64,000 nt of DNA. It comes from Ogataea parapolymorpha DL-1 (taxonomy: Eukaryota > Ascomycota > Pichiomycetes > Pichiales > Pichiaceae). Below are positions 37,854-47,236 of this stretch, piece after piece; positions within the stretch are counted from its first letter, which is position 1, and each line of letters opens with the position of its first letter. The stretch is taken from the NCBI RefSeq assembly GCF_000187245.1, contig NC_027862.1:372001-436000 (forward strand), in the 5' to 3' direction. The position numbers were made by a program, and so were the translations under genes. The notes under the pieces were generated by a model. That model was given only the letters and a program-made list of their open reading frames with translations, did no database searches and was not told the DNA's origin.

Positions 37854-39623
37854 ATGTTCCAAAATACATTTGGGCTAAATGCAAGCAACACAGGTAATCA
37901 ACATAGTAGTTCAAATATGTCACCTTCAGGTTCGGACTGGACCCAAAACAATGGAATCCTCGTGGAAATTACGGGCTGGACAAATGCTGATGAAAAGGAT
38001 CTGTCATCATTCATTCATAGGAAGACGAAAATCAATATTAGGATCATCCAAGCAGATCGTAAAACCGGAATCTTAAAAGCGTCGGTGAAAACAGATGGAG
38101 ATGCAAACACTTTGAGCAAGTGCAATGGGATCCGATTTGCAGGCAACATTCTAAGAGTAAAAGTTCTCTCTTCGCCGGGAACTACACTAGCCGCAGGGGG
38201 AAATAGCACTGTGGCATTAATCAAATCTGCTCTTTCCTCAAGGTATGACTCTACATCTAGATTACTTAATTTAGATGGCATACGCAATGATGTTAATCCT
38301 GAGCTGCGTGGAGTTCTCTCAAATTCTCAAACTGCATCTAAGTTCTTTTTAGCAATGTTGAAGATCGCTCTTCAGGAACAATATAAAATTGACTCGTTGA
38401 ATCTATCCAACAATAATTTAGGAAACAACTCAAGAGATCTCATCGAAATGGCAGCCTCTTTACCAGATTTGCAAAACTTGGCATTATCGAATAACAACAT
38501 CACCAAGCTTGACGCCCTAGAAAAATTGAAGAATAAGTTGCCTCGCTTACGGGAGCTTTGGATAACAGGTAACCCGGTAGATAATCCTACATCGACTGGA
38601 GAGATCATCAAATTTTTTCCCCGTCTTACCATATTGAATGGGTTACCGGTGAGAGACGAAAGTAAACTCACTAAATTGCTTTCTTTTCCTATTCCGAATC
38701 AGAGTTCGTTTTTTGAATCATCAGATTTGCAAAGGGTCTCAATAGAGTTCACAACGACTTACCTCAGGTTATGGGATCATGATCGCACGAGCCTAATTAG
38801 CCTGTTTTCTCCAGAGTCTCAATTTTCGTATCATTTCGACACTACTCATATTGTGGATGCTCCTATCGCTTCCATAGACTCTAAGGTACCTAGGATGCCA
38901 CATTCCGTCGCCAGCTCTTGGGGCTCATATATCTCCAACTCAAGAAATCTGATGCGAGTTTCTGGATTGAGGCCCCGGATGTCCAAAGTATTCAAAGGTG
39001 GAGAGCAAATAATCCAAGCCTTTCGATCGCTACCTGGAACAAAGCACGAACTTGAAGAAAATCCACAAAACTACTCTATTGAGGTTGTTTCGGTGCCCAC
39101 TTTAAATGCCATGCAAATATTGATTCATGGTGGGTTTAAAGAAGTTTCGCCTCCAGTCGCTACTGGTAAAGACTCTAATTCTAGGCAGGGGAATCGATTT
39201 GGAGCTCCGAGTGCAAGTTCTCGCACTTCTTTGGAAACACGCTCTTTCGATAGGTCACTAATGGTGATAGCTGGTCCCAATGGATCTTATATTGTGGCTT
39301 CTGACATGCTACTGCTCAAGCCATTTTCAGGTTTAGGAGCTTGGTGCCCGAAATTTTCTCTCGACCCAATTCCATCTTTTTCTAGTCCCTCGAATGAACA
39401 AGTTGCAACAAATGCAGTGGATCCAATTTCAATTCCGTCAGACATCGCGGCGAACTTGAACATCACACAGCAGCAACTTTTATGCAAGATAATGACCGAA
39501 ACTAACTTGGTTCTGCAATACTCTTTATTACTTTGTGAGCAAAGTAACTGGGATTACGGAACTGCTTTAATGAACTTCCAAAATTCCAGATCTCAAATCC
39601 CAAGGGAAGCTTTTCATTCATAG
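37854..39623 (+). CDS. MEX67: mRNA export receptor MEX67 (TAP/NXF1 family)
   Basis: Carries mRNPs through nuclear pores together with Mtr2. Length is 589 aa (Saccharomyces 599). Domains in order: an RNA-binding fold (about 30-125, GILVEITGWTNADEKDLSSF), leucine-rich repeats (about 178-285, LNLSNNNLGNNS, LRELWITGNP), an NTF2-like domain (about 290-480, FTTTYLRLWDHDRTSLISLF to GSYIVASDMLLLKPF), and a C-terminal UBA/TAP-C domain (about 536-585, NITQQQLLCKIMTETNLVLQ, NWDYGTALMNF) that contacts FG repeats. The start is the first ATG. Confidence 0.95.
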   Translation: MFQNTFGLNASNTGNQHSSSNMSPSGSDWTQNNGILVEITGWTNADEKDLSSFIHRKTKINIRIIQADRKTGILKASVKTDGDANTLSKCNGIRFAGNILRVKVLSSPGTTLAAGGNSTVALIKSALSSRYDSTSRLLNLDGIRNDVNPELRGVLSNSQTASKFFLAMLKIALQEQYKIDSLNLSNNNLGNNSRDLIEMAASLPDLQNLALSNNNITKLDALEKLKNKLPRLRELWITGNPVDNPTSTGEIIKFFPRLTILNGLPVRDESKLTKLLSFPIPNQSSFFESSDLQRVSIEFTTTYLRLWDHDRTSLISLFSPESQFSYHFDTTHIVDAPIASIDSKVPRMPHSVASSWGSYISNSRNLMRVSGLRPRMSKVFKGGEQIIQAFRSLPGTKHELEENPQNYSIEVVSVPTLNAMQILIHGGFKEVSPPVATGKDSNSRQGNRFGAPSASSRTSLETRSFDRSLMVIAGPNGSYIVASDMLLLKPFSGLGAWCPKFSLDPIPSFSSPSNEQVATNAVDPISIPSDIAANLNITQQQLLCKIMTETNLVLQYSLLLCEQSNWDYGTALMNFQNSRSQIPREAFHS

Positions 39624-39742
39624 ATGATTAATATATTTCTTACCTTATTGTACATAACAAAATACAGTGGGTAAAAATAAATGTAGATTTTAACTCATTT
39701 TGGTAAACACTTCAATTTAACGTCAAGAAATCATTGAACGCA

Positions 39743-39763
39743 ATGACTGATGAGCGTACTTGA
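39743..39763 (+). promoter_or_regulatory. Six-codon upstream ORF overlapping the JNM1 start
   Basis: ATG at 39743 reads MTDERT and stops with TGA at 39761-39763, out of frame with and overlapping the JNM1 ATG at 39750. If it is transcribed, it would reduce initiation at JNM1. The transcript start is unknown. Confidence 0.3.
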
Positions 39764-40715
39764 TTTTTACTCAGAAGATGTTGTGGCGGCTGAAGAGCCT
39801 GAAATTCTAGAAACCTCAAATCCAGTATACTTCGATGAATCCTCGTCTTCTTCTGAAATTATTCATCCATGTGTGTCGTCAGGTATTACGACTTATACGC
39901 CTAATCAAGAAAATTTGTCAAAACTTGAAAGTCGGTTACACTTCAGACAGCTGGAGCAATCCCACGGATGTACCCCAAACACCCTTATTGACTCCGAATT
40001 ACTTGTTGATGAATTCTTAAACAAGTTACGCGAACGTGTCATCTCGTCAAAATCAGAAAGTGAGTCGCAAGAGTGGACTTTAATCATTGGAACTCTGAAA
40101 AAAAAGAGTCGATTGCTTCGCAATGCATATGAGACAAGGCATAGTAAGGTGAACCATGATGAGCCTGAACTAAGTTTAAATGCCGATTCAGAGACCGTTT
40201 CGAAAATTCTTTTATTATTGGAAAAAGTAGAAATGCTGGAAAACTTGACAGGAACCGAATGCAGATCTAGTGAAAGTGGTAGTTTTCAGTTGCAACTTAA
40301 TGCTCTGACTCAGAAAATTGAGATTCTGATGGCGTGCATGTCCCAGCGGAGCAAAGATGTGCCTACCAAAGTAGCCAGTACTGATAGCTTGTTCTCGATC
40401 GAGAGAGAGAGCTCTTTGCTTCAAAAGATTGAATACCTGTATGATAGGTATGCATCATTGCGCATACCTAACTTGGAGAAAGTCAACACTAAATTAAAAT
40501 CCATTGGTTTGATGGCGACTTCAATTGCTCCTTCAGGCGACTTTCTCAACAACATACACAGCGAATTCAATGCGATGCAACGTCAAATTACAGATTGGGA
40601 GAACAAACTTTCTGATTTTGAGGCACACATGGCCGACAACCGCAAAATGATTTGGGAAAACCAATCTCAAGTGGATACTTGGATCAAAAACCTAGAAAAA
40701 AAGTTATACAATTAA
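39750..40715 (+). CDS. JNM1: Dynamitin-like dynactin subunit (Jnm1 family)
   Basis: Probable p50/dynamitin subunit of dynactin, needed for dynein-driven nuclear positioning. Length is 321 aa (Saccharomyces Jnm1 is 373). The N-terminus is short and acidic (MSVLDFYSEDVVAAEEPEIL), typical of dynamitins. The rest is almost wholly helical with long coiled coils. The region around LLLEKVEMLENLTG and the end (ENKLSDFEAHMADNRKMIW and following) resemble Jnm1 coiled-coil segments. The family is low in sequence identity, so the call rests on layout. It overlaps a six-codon upstream ORF and ends 13 bp from convergent RBG2. Confidence 0.62.
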   Translation: MSVLDFYSEDVVAAEEPEILETSNPVYFDESSSSSEIIHPCVSSGITTYTPNQENLSKLESRLHFRQLEQSHGCTPNTLIDSELLVDEFLNKLRERVISSKSESESQEWTLIIGTLKKKSRLLRNAYETRHSKVNHDEPELSLNADSETVSKILLLLEKVEMLENLTGTECRSSESGSFQLQLNALTQKIEILMACMSQRSKDVPTKVASTDSLFSIERESSLLQKIEYLYDRYASLRIPNLEKVNTKLKSIGLMATSIAPSGDFLNNIHSEFNAMQRQITDWENKLSDFEAHMADNRKMIWENQSQVDTWIKNLEKKLYN

Positions 40716-40728
40716 TTGATTCTAGGTT

Positions 40729-41844
40729 TCATTTTGTAACTATCGTTACCACGTCCTGATCGTGGACTAAATGGTTCAAACCACACTTTTGGGGAGCCAC
40801 TCCAAATTTGGACGATGACCCCCAAACCAGAGCGTACTTAAAATTGTCTTTTAAATCCTTGTGAATTGAATTGCAAACATCCTCAATTGTCGACTGATTG
40901 CGGACAACCAGTGGTTCCGTAAAATCAGGTCTTGCGTTCTTTCGCTTCGTGTACAGTCTCAACAGATCTAAACGGTACCATATTTCTTCCACAACATCAT
41001 CAATCGAAAGCTCCATCTCACAAGACATCACTGTGGTATTAGGCTCGCGTGCAATTCTATCCACTTCCTCCAGCGAAACGGCATCAATCTTGTTGTAGAC
41101 GTAAAGACAAGGTGTGTAAACCACATGCTTCTCATTAATCACATCTATCAAATCGTCTACAGTGGCATCTTTATCTTTCAATGTTACGTCCGCGTTGTGT
41201 ATTCTGTATTCCTTTAGTATGGAGGACACAAGCTTTTCATCTAAGTGAGATGGAGGGTTTAACGAAATCAATTTTATACCACCGGACTGTTTGTATTTTA
41301 TCATGATGTCAGGCTTACTTTTGTTCAATCTGATTCCAATGGCTTCAAGTTCTTTTTCTAGGTTCTCACGCTGATCAGGGCCTTTAGTTGCATCAAGGAC
41401 CATTAAAATTAAATCTGCAGTCTTCGCGGTTGCAACGACCTGTCTTCCTCTACCTTTTCCCTCACTAGCCCCTTTGATTATTCCGGGCAAGTCGACAATT
41501 TGAATTTCAGCTCCTTCATAACGTAAAACACCAGGAACGGAAGTCAACGTGGTAAATTCGTATGCCGCGGCTGCTGACTGAGTTTTTGTAACTTTGGACA
41601 AAAAAGACGATTTCCCCACAGATGGATAGCCAATTAAGCAGACTCGGGCATCCCCACTTTTGCTCACCTCGAATCCTTGACCTTTACTGCCCTGGCTGGA
41701 AGAACTATCTGGATCCAAAAGCATTCTTCTGTATTTTGCTAGTTTTCCTTTTAAAAGTCCTAAATGGTACTCTGTCGCCTTATTTTTTTGAGTTCTCGAC
41801 ATTTCATCTTGAATTTCCTTGATCTTTTCCGATATATTCACCAT
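40729..41844 (-). CDS. RBG2: DRG2-type developmentally regulated GTPase
   Basis: Ribosome-associated GTPase that helps stalled translation; Rbg2 partners with Gir2 in Saccharomyces. Length is 371 aa. The N-terminal helix ends [20 protein letters not shown]1 is GYPSVGKS (72-79), G3 is DLPGI (near 118) and G4 is NKID (near 250). The C-terminal TGS domain ends [37 protein letters not shown], the block [20 protein letters not shown] and the TGS sequence match Rbg2/DRG2, not Rbg1/DRG1. Its 5' end lies 109 bp from the DEG1 stop on the same strand. Confidence 0.93.
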   Translation of the reverse strand: MVNISEKIKEIQDEMSRTQKNKATEYHLGLLKGKLAKYRRMLLDPDSSSSQGSKGQGFEVSKSGDARVCLIGYPSVGKSSFLSKVTKTQSAAAAYEFTTLTSVPGVLRYEGAEIQIVDLPGIIKGASEGKGRGRQVVATAKTADLILMVLDATKGPDQRENLEKELEAIGIRLNKSKPDIMIKYKQSGGIKLISLNPPSHLDEKLVSSILKEYRIHNADVTLKDKDATVDDLIDVINEKHVVYTPCLYVYNKIDAVSLEEVDRIAREPNTTVMSCEMELSIDDVVEEIWYRLDLLRLYTKRKNARPDFTEPLVVRNQSTIEDVCNSIHKDLKDNFKYALVWGSSSKFGVAPQKCGLNHLVHDQDVVTIVTK

Positions 41845-41953
41845 TTTGTGTAGTAGTTGAAAGTCTCAAACGCAGTGAATATCAGAAATAATTTACGCAT
41901 GAAAATTAGTGAAGGGAAAAAAAATATTCTAAATGCTTCTTCTTTGATGATTA

Positions 41954-43270
41954 TTATTTACAGCCAGGAGCCCTATTCCGAAGCCATCTTTTATTTATAT
42001 TGTCTGGTGCCTCAAGACATTCCCGCTGTTCAATGCGTGTATAGGAATGTTTGCCTGGCGTACTATAATTATTTGAACCATTTTTTGACCTTTCTTCACT
42101 TGGTTCGATAACATGTTTCATCGTGGTAGCGATCGTGTATTTGGCCCCTAAATCTACCCATATCTGGTTGAATTTTGTGAATTGAATTCTGTCTGAGGTA
42201 AGAGTTTTCGACCACACCACACTATGGTCGAACTCGCAATCATACAAAACCAAAGGAAGAGGACTGGCAATTGTGTAATTTGGACGGCCTGGAAAGAGTT
42301 TAACGTCAAGAAGCTTTCTCACTATTTCAGGCTCCTCTAGTTCTTGGCCGACTAAAAACAAAATCGACATCATGGATCTCACCTGATGCCAAAGAAATGC
42401 TGATCCCCTGAGACTGAAAACATAGGTCTTGTGTCCAAATTTTGTTCTTTCTATGGACGAGGAAATGATTTTTCGTTTGTAGTTGACAATCTGCTTGGAT
42501 CCGTCTACCTTGCAGAAGTTCCGGAAATCTTGTTCGCCAACAAAATAAGATGCAGCCTGTTGCATCTTCTCAATATTCAAATTCGCTTGCTCAAAGAAAT
42601 ATTTATAGTGTCTGGATAGACAGGAAAACCTAGCATCAAATCCCTCTGGTGGTCTCAAACAAATGGAATGAATTCTTATATCTTCGGGAAGAACCTTGTT
42701 CAGAATCTTCACATAATCAAGCTCTTTTACGTCGTTGAGGGGATTTGCCATTTCGTCTTGAGTCAAATTCGATCTTACCACCAAGGAAATCACCTGGTTC
42801 ATTGCACTCACGCCTTTATCAGTTCTGCCACATCTGCTGAAATCACAGTCAGTCGGGTCCAAGTTGCGGATCAGCTTTGTCTTTTCTAAAGCTTTTAAGA
42901 TAAACAGTTCTACGGTTGGAATGTTCGATGTATCATTTTGATAAGCGAGTCCGTGATAATTCCAACCCAAATAAGAAAATTTAAGGGCTATCCTTCGCTT
43001 ATTATACTTAGAAAAATCGAATTCTCTTCGTGGCCTTTTAGCGTTCTCCGATACGTTATCACAATCACTTGAAATTTGATGAACAGATTTGTTTTGGTTT
43101 ACTCTTGATTCAAATTCCTGTAATCGTTTAATTAATGCATCTTTGGTCCATGTGCTGTAATCTGGCATCTCAGGCATCTGAAATGCTATATAAGTATGAA
43201 ATCGTTTTGGATGAGATGATATTAGTTTTCCTATTTGGCGGTGCTTTCTGATAAAGCTAAATATATTCAT
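41954..43270 (-). CDS. DEG1: tRNA pseudouridine synthase DEG1/PUS3
   Basis: Makes pseudouridine at positions 38 and 39 of tRNA anticodon stems in cytoplasm and mitochondria. Length is 438 aa from ATG 43268-43270 (Saccharomyces 442). The TruA fold is clear: RRIALKFSYLGWNYHGLAYQ, SRCGRTDKGVSAMNQVISL with the catalytic Asp in GRTDKG, RHYKYFFEQANLNIEKMQQA and RGSAFLWHQVRSMM. From the first ATG the N-terminus is MNIFSFIRKHRQIGKLISS, an Arg/Lys-rich stretch like a mitochondrial presequence. A second in-frame ATG (43177) starts at MPEMPDYSTW, where similarity to cytosolic Deg1 begins. Divergent from SPB4, as in Saccharomyces. Confidence 0.94.
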   Translation of the reverse strand: MNIFSFIRKHRQIGKLISSHPKRFHTYIAFQMPEMPDYSTWTKDALIKRLQEFESRVNQNKSVHQISSDCDNVSENAKRPRREFDFSKYNKRRIALKFSYLGWNYHGLAYQNDTSNIPTVELFILKALEKTKLIRNLDPTDCDFSRCGRTDKGVSAMNQVISLVVRSNLTQDEMANPLNDVKELDYVKILNKVLPEDIRIHSICLRPPEGFDARFSCLSRHYKYFFEQANLNIEKMQQAASYFVGEQDFRNFCKVDGSKQIVNYKRKIISSSIERTKFGHKTYVFSLRGSAFLWHQVRSMMSILFLVGQELEEPEIVRKLLDVKLFPGRPNYTIASPLPLVLYDCEFDHSVVWSKTLTSDRIQFTKFNQIWVDLGAKYTIATTMKHVIEPSEERSKNGSNNYSTPGKHSYTRIEQRECLEAPDNINKRWLRNRAPGCK

Positions 43271-43515
43271 ACAACGAAAAATCAGATAGAGAACTAACGA
43301 CTTTTCCCACTTAATCTTTTGCTTTAGAGCCGTTGCATACAAAAATGCTCTTGAAAGTTGAGGGTATCACCTTCCTTAGACACCTTTTTCGCCGTAATGA
43401 GCAAAAACACCTTTCCACAGAAAAAAAGGAAAAAAAAGAAAAAAAAAAAAAAACAAAAAAATTGGTGAAATTTGATTCCTTTCAAGATCAATTTGTCTAT
43501 AAATCAAGTTCCTCT

Positions 43516-45336
43516 ATGGCGGCAGAAAGTAAGCTAACATGGGACTCCTTGCCTTACAAACTACTTCCTTGGCTTCGGGAAGCTTTGGTCTCGAACGGTT
43601 ATGAAAGTATGACTCCTGTTCAGGCCTCAGTAATTCCGTTGTTCTCTGGAAACAAAGATGTTGTGGTGCAAGCTGTGACAGGTTCCGGCAAAACATTGGC
43701 ATTTGTCATTCCAGTTTTGGAGAAAATATGTCATTTCCTACGTGAAGAATCAACATTCAAAAAAGGGCATTTTGGATCTTTAATTATATGTCCTACGAAA
43801 GAGCTAGCATTTCAGATAGAAGCAGTCATCAACAATCTTGTTGAATTTTGTCCTGACGAGAACTATAAACTAAAAGCTCAAGTCGTTCTTGGGGGTATGG
43901 GAACTGTATTGACAGATGTACAAAATTTCATGAAAACCCGAGCACAAGTCATTATCGCCACTCCAGGGAGAGCATTGGAATTTTTACAACACTCCATGGT
44001 GAAATCATCCAGTTGTCAAGTATTAATTTTGGATGAAGCTGATCGATTACTTGATCACAATTTCAGTTCAGAAATGTCATTAATTGCCAAAATTTTGCCT
44101 CGACAGAAAAGGGTTGGAATGTTCTCTGCAACTATGTCTGCAGTGATCGATGATGTATTTAAGCTTGGCATGTCCAATCCTGTCCGTATCACTGTGAAAT
44201 CTGATCATTTGAGCCAAAAGCTGATACCCTCGAAGTTGAAACTATTTTATAGCATCGTCCCGGCCGATGAGAAAATAGGGTTTCTTTTCCATCTGCTGGA
44301 ATCTTATCAATTCAAAAGGGCAATTGTTTATTTCCCCACATGTGTGTGTGTTTCTTACTTCTATCTGTTGCTAAACCATCTCTTGTCCTGTTTGAATAAA
44401 CAAGGCAACGGTTGCAAAGGTATAAAGCTACATTCCTTGCACGGAAAGCTGCAGTTGGAAACTAGGACAAAAACGCTGTCTCATTTTTCCGGGCTTTCAG
44501 ATTGTAAGAACGTGCTGCTCAGTACAGATGTCGCCGCTCGAGGCTTAGATATACCTGATGTCGATCTGGTCATACAACTCGATCCTCCTACGGACCCTGA
44601 CGTGTTTGTTCACAGATGTGGTCGCGCTGGTCGCGCTGGAAAACCCGGTACAGCTGTGGTGTTTTTGACTCCAGGCCTAGAAGAAAACTACGTTGATTTC
44701 ATGAGTATGAGAAAGGTAGAATTACACGACCTTGGCAATGTTCATTACAATCCTCAAAGATTTGAGCTCATCCATACGGAGTCACGTACCTGGTTACTTG
44801 CTGATAGAGCTAGACATGAAAAGGCGACAAAGGCGTTTGTGACTTACATCCGACATTACTCGAAACATTCTGCTGCGTCTATATTCCGACTTTCTGCCTT
44901 GGACTATTGGAGGCTCGCTAAAGAGTTCTCCCTTTTTAGGTTTCCAAAGATGCCAGAAAACAGGTTCATCCATGATTTTCCTGAGGGCGGATTCATTGAT
45001 AAAAGTGTGAATTTCGAAAGTCACTCGTACTTAAACACTCAGAAGGAAAACGAAAGATTGCAGCAACTTTGTTCATCCTCGAAAGCAGTACAGCTCAATG
45101 ACGCAATGCTCGATAGAAAAGCACGGAAGGAAAAGAATTTACCCTGGAGTAAAAATTCAAAGTCTAAAGTTAACGAAAAGCAGTCGTCGTTCAGCTTGAA
45201 AGAGTCTAAGAAAAAAAAACGGCTATTATTACCAGAAGCTGGAATTCGGGAAACACAGGAGGATTGGAAAGATCTCGTGAGGTCCAATAAGAGACGAAAG
45301 GCGAGCGAAACGACGAGTTTTTTTAATGATTTATGA
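43516..45336 (+). CDS. SPB4: DEAD-box RNA helicase SPB4 (60S biogenesis)
   Basis: ATP-dependent RNA helicase acting on late nucleolar pre-60S particles. From ATG 43516 the protein is 606 aa, exactly the Saccharomyces length, and it starts MAAESKLTWDSLPYKLLPWL as in the family. The Q motif is around Q36, Walker A AVTGSGKT is at 53-60, and DEAD is at 173-176. SAT, ARGLDIP and HRCGRAGRAGKPG motifs follow. The C-terminal tail is Lys-rich. The frame is open further upstream to ATG 43345, which would add 57 residues with a poly-Lys run encoded by a long A tract; I treat that tract as promoter. Confidence 0.94.
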   Translation: MAAESKLTWDSLPYKLLPWLREALVSNGYESMTPVQASVIPLFSGNKDVVVQAVTGSGKTLAFVIPVLEKICHFLREESTFKKGHFGSLIICPTKELAFQIEAVINNLVEFCPDENYKLKAQVVLGGMGTVLTDVQNFMKTRAQVIIATPGRALEFLQHSMVKSSSCQVLILDEADRLLDHNFSSEMSLIAKILPRQKRVGMFSATMSAVIDDVFKLGMSNPVRITVKSDHLSQKLIPSKLKLFYSIVPADEKIGFLFHLLESYQFKRAIVYFPTCVCVSYFYLLLNHLLSCLNKQGNGCKGIKLHSLHGKLQLETRTKTLSHFSGLSDCKNVLLSTDVAARGLDIPDVDLVIQLDPPTDPDVFVHRCGRAGRAGKPGTAVVFLTPGLEENYVDFMSMRKVELHDLGNVHYNPQRFELIHTESRTWLLADRARHEKATKAFVTYIRHYSKHSAASIFRLSALDYWRLAKEFSLFRFPKMPENRFIHDFPEGGFIDKSVNFESHSYLNTQKENERLQQLCSSSKAVQLNDAMLDRKARKEKNLPWSKNSKSKVNEKQSSFSLKESKKKKRLLLPEAGIRETQEDWKDLVRSNKRRKASETTSFFNDL

Positions 45337-45364
45337 TAAAAGCTTTTGTATAAATAAGCAGATA

Positions 45365-46522
45365 CTAAGTATTTAGAATACCCCTCAGGTCTGAAGGGGC
45401 ATCAAATTTGAGAGCTTCTTTCCAAAATTTGGATAAATGTCTGCTTCCTGAGTCGCAGGCAACAAAAACGATGGTATCCCCTTTTTTGGCCTTCGTAAAA
45501 GCTATCTTAGCCGAAGCTACTGCATTTACGCAAGAACTCGATCCCAGAAAAAGGCCCTCATTCTCGTTGAGATAGCGAGCCATTAAAAGAGCCTGTTTGT
45601 CGCTGACTTTTTCCGCCGCATCAATATACATCTCTCCCCGTGAGAAATTCTTAGTAATTCTGTTCAATCCAATCCCTTCCACTAGAGTGTCAACTTGATG
45701 CCTTCTTCTGGTTCCTTCTTTCTCGACTGTGTCATACATTATACCATACTGAACTCTATTGTAGAGGCCGGATCCTTGAGGGTCCGCCAAGATTGTCTTA
45801 ATTGTGGCATTCTTCTGTTTGAAGTATATCGAACAGCCTGCGATTGTGCCACCCGTTCCTGCGCCTGAAACGAAAAAATTCAACTTTCCACCTGTTTGCT
45901 CCCATATCTCTTTTGCAGTAGTTTCATAGTGAACTTTCCAGTTGCACTCATTCTCAAATTGGTCTGCAAATACAGCGTTATTATCGGAACTGGAATCACT
46001 AGCTATTCTATCGGCTCCAGTTTTGGCTGCATTTACATATTGATTTGGGTCGACAATGGATGCTGGTTTCACTTTTTCAATAACAGCTCCATACATTCGT
46101 AGGAGATTCACCTTCTCATCCGAAGTGTCATCTGGCAAGCATATATGTGCTGTGTAGCCCAAAGACTTGCAAAGCATAGCTATTGAAATGCCCGTAGACC
46201 CTGATGTCCCTTCAAAAATGACATCGCCCCTGTTGGGTTTAATCAAATTTCGATCTTCAAAGTCCTTGATAATTGCCAAAGCAACTCTATCTTTCGCCGA
46301 CCCCCCTGGATTGCATAATTCCATTTTTGCATATATCTCACAGCCCGTAGCCTCGGAAAGTGAGCGTATTTTGAGAAGAGGTGTATTGCCTATCAAATCT
46401 GCCAAACATTCAGCTTTTGCTTGTTTTCCTTTGGACTTTTTGAGGTTTTTCAGCCATGGATAGAGGGCTACCACTAGGGATAAAATTAATGCTGCATGAA
46501 TCCCTTTATAAATTTGAGACAT
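45365..46522 (-). CDS. MCY1: Cysteine synthase-like PLP protein of the mitochondrial outer membrane
   Basis: Matches Saccharomyces YGR012W/Mcy1, a cysteine-synthase-fold protein anchored in the mitochondrial outer membrane; its physiological substrate is unclear. Length is 385 aa. An N-terminal membrane segment (about 8-24, HAALILSLVVALYPWL) is followed by a Lys-rich stretch. The fold-type II PLP core has NPGGSAKDRVA with the PLP lysine K77, the substrate loop EGTSGSTGIS and the glycine loop SGAGTGGTIAG. Only 87 bp separate its start from the divergent next gene, so the two may share a promoter. Confidence 0.88.
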   Translation of the reverse strand: MSQIYKGIHAALILSLVVALYPWLKNLKKSKGKQAKAECLADLIGNTPLLKIRSLSEATGCEIYAKMELCNPGGSAKDRVALAIIKDFEDRNLIKPNRGDVIFEGTSGSTGISIAMLCKSLGYTAHICLPDDTSDEKVNLLRMYGAVIEKVKPASIVDPNQYVNAAKTGADRIASDSSSDNNAVFADQFENECNWKVHYETTAKEIWEQTGGKLNFFVSGAGTGGTIAGCSIYFKQKNATIKTILADPQGSGLYNRVQYGIMYDTVEKEGTRRRHQVDTLVEGIGLNRITKNFSRGEMYIDAAEKVSDKQALLMARYLNENEGLFLGSSSCVNAVASAKIAFTKAKKGDTIVFVACDSGSRHLSKFWKEALKFDAPSDLRGILNT

Positions 46523-46609
46523 TCTAATTCAGCTACAGTTAAATTTCGTACTTGTAACGATTTTTCGATCTTACTTAAATTTAGTCCGATAAAACATTCT
46601 TGGTAGAAG

Positions 46610-47203
46610 ATGCCTTCTTTGAAAGAATTTGGATTTCTGGAGTCTTTTAAAAGATGTATGCTGCTTTTTCACATCAAAATATATGAGCTATACAATAGCA
46701 ATGATTTGACAAAACAATTGCTGGCTTCCAGTTGGTCAAAATGTATAACATTAATTTTTACTTACATCTTTATCGCGATCATGACCCATCAAGTACTCAT
46801 ACAAATTGGATGCCATCTGGGACTAATATCTAAACAAGTGGATTTATTCATTGAAACTCCAACCCATTGCTCACATGTCTACGTTTCAGTCAACATTATC
46901 CGAAATAATGGTAAATTAAAAAGAGAGCTTTTCAGTCGGCCGATAGTATATTACATCGAATTTGGTCCTGATGATTATGAAGATCCGGACCTCGGAACGA
47001 CGCTTAGATTTCTGCGCAGGAAACTTGTGGCGCTTTTGCAAGAGAATGAGCTTTTGACTAAGCATAATCAACAGGTGAATTATATTCAGTGCGATAAATT
47101 GCAGCTCTTCAAGAAAGAACGCTTGTTGACTGATGATGAAGAATTCCTCTGTAATATGGATGTCAACACGGGCGATAAGCTAACTTGTATCGCTCATATT
47201 TAG
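46610..47203 (+). CDS. Uncharacterised single-pass membrane protein with ubiquitin-like tail
   Basis: I do not recognise this 197-aa protein. One hydrophobic segment (about 43-62, around WSKCITLIFTYIFIAIMT) could span a membrane. The C-terminal 80 residues have a ubiquitin-like feel: FLRRKLVALLQENE as a helix, then KLQLFKKERLLTDDEEFL and a final VNTGDKLTCIAHI, similar in pattern to ubiquitin's LIYKGK..L.DDE..NI..GDTI. That is inference from pattern alone. It is divergent from MCY1 (87 bp) and convergent with the Golgi-type protein (33 bp). Confidence 0.62.
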   Translation: MPSLKEFGFLESFKRCMLLFHIKIYELYNSNDLTKQLLASSWSKCITLIFTYIFIAIMTHQVLIQIGCHLGLISKQVDLFIETPTHCSHVYVSVNIIRNNGKLKRELFSRPIVYYIEFGPDDYEDPDLGTTLRFLRRKLVALLQENELLTKHNQQVNYIQCDKLQLFKKERLLTDDEEFLCNMDVNTGDKLTCIAHI

Positions 47204-47236
47204 CAATCATTCAATTGAGTATTGATCATTAGCAAA

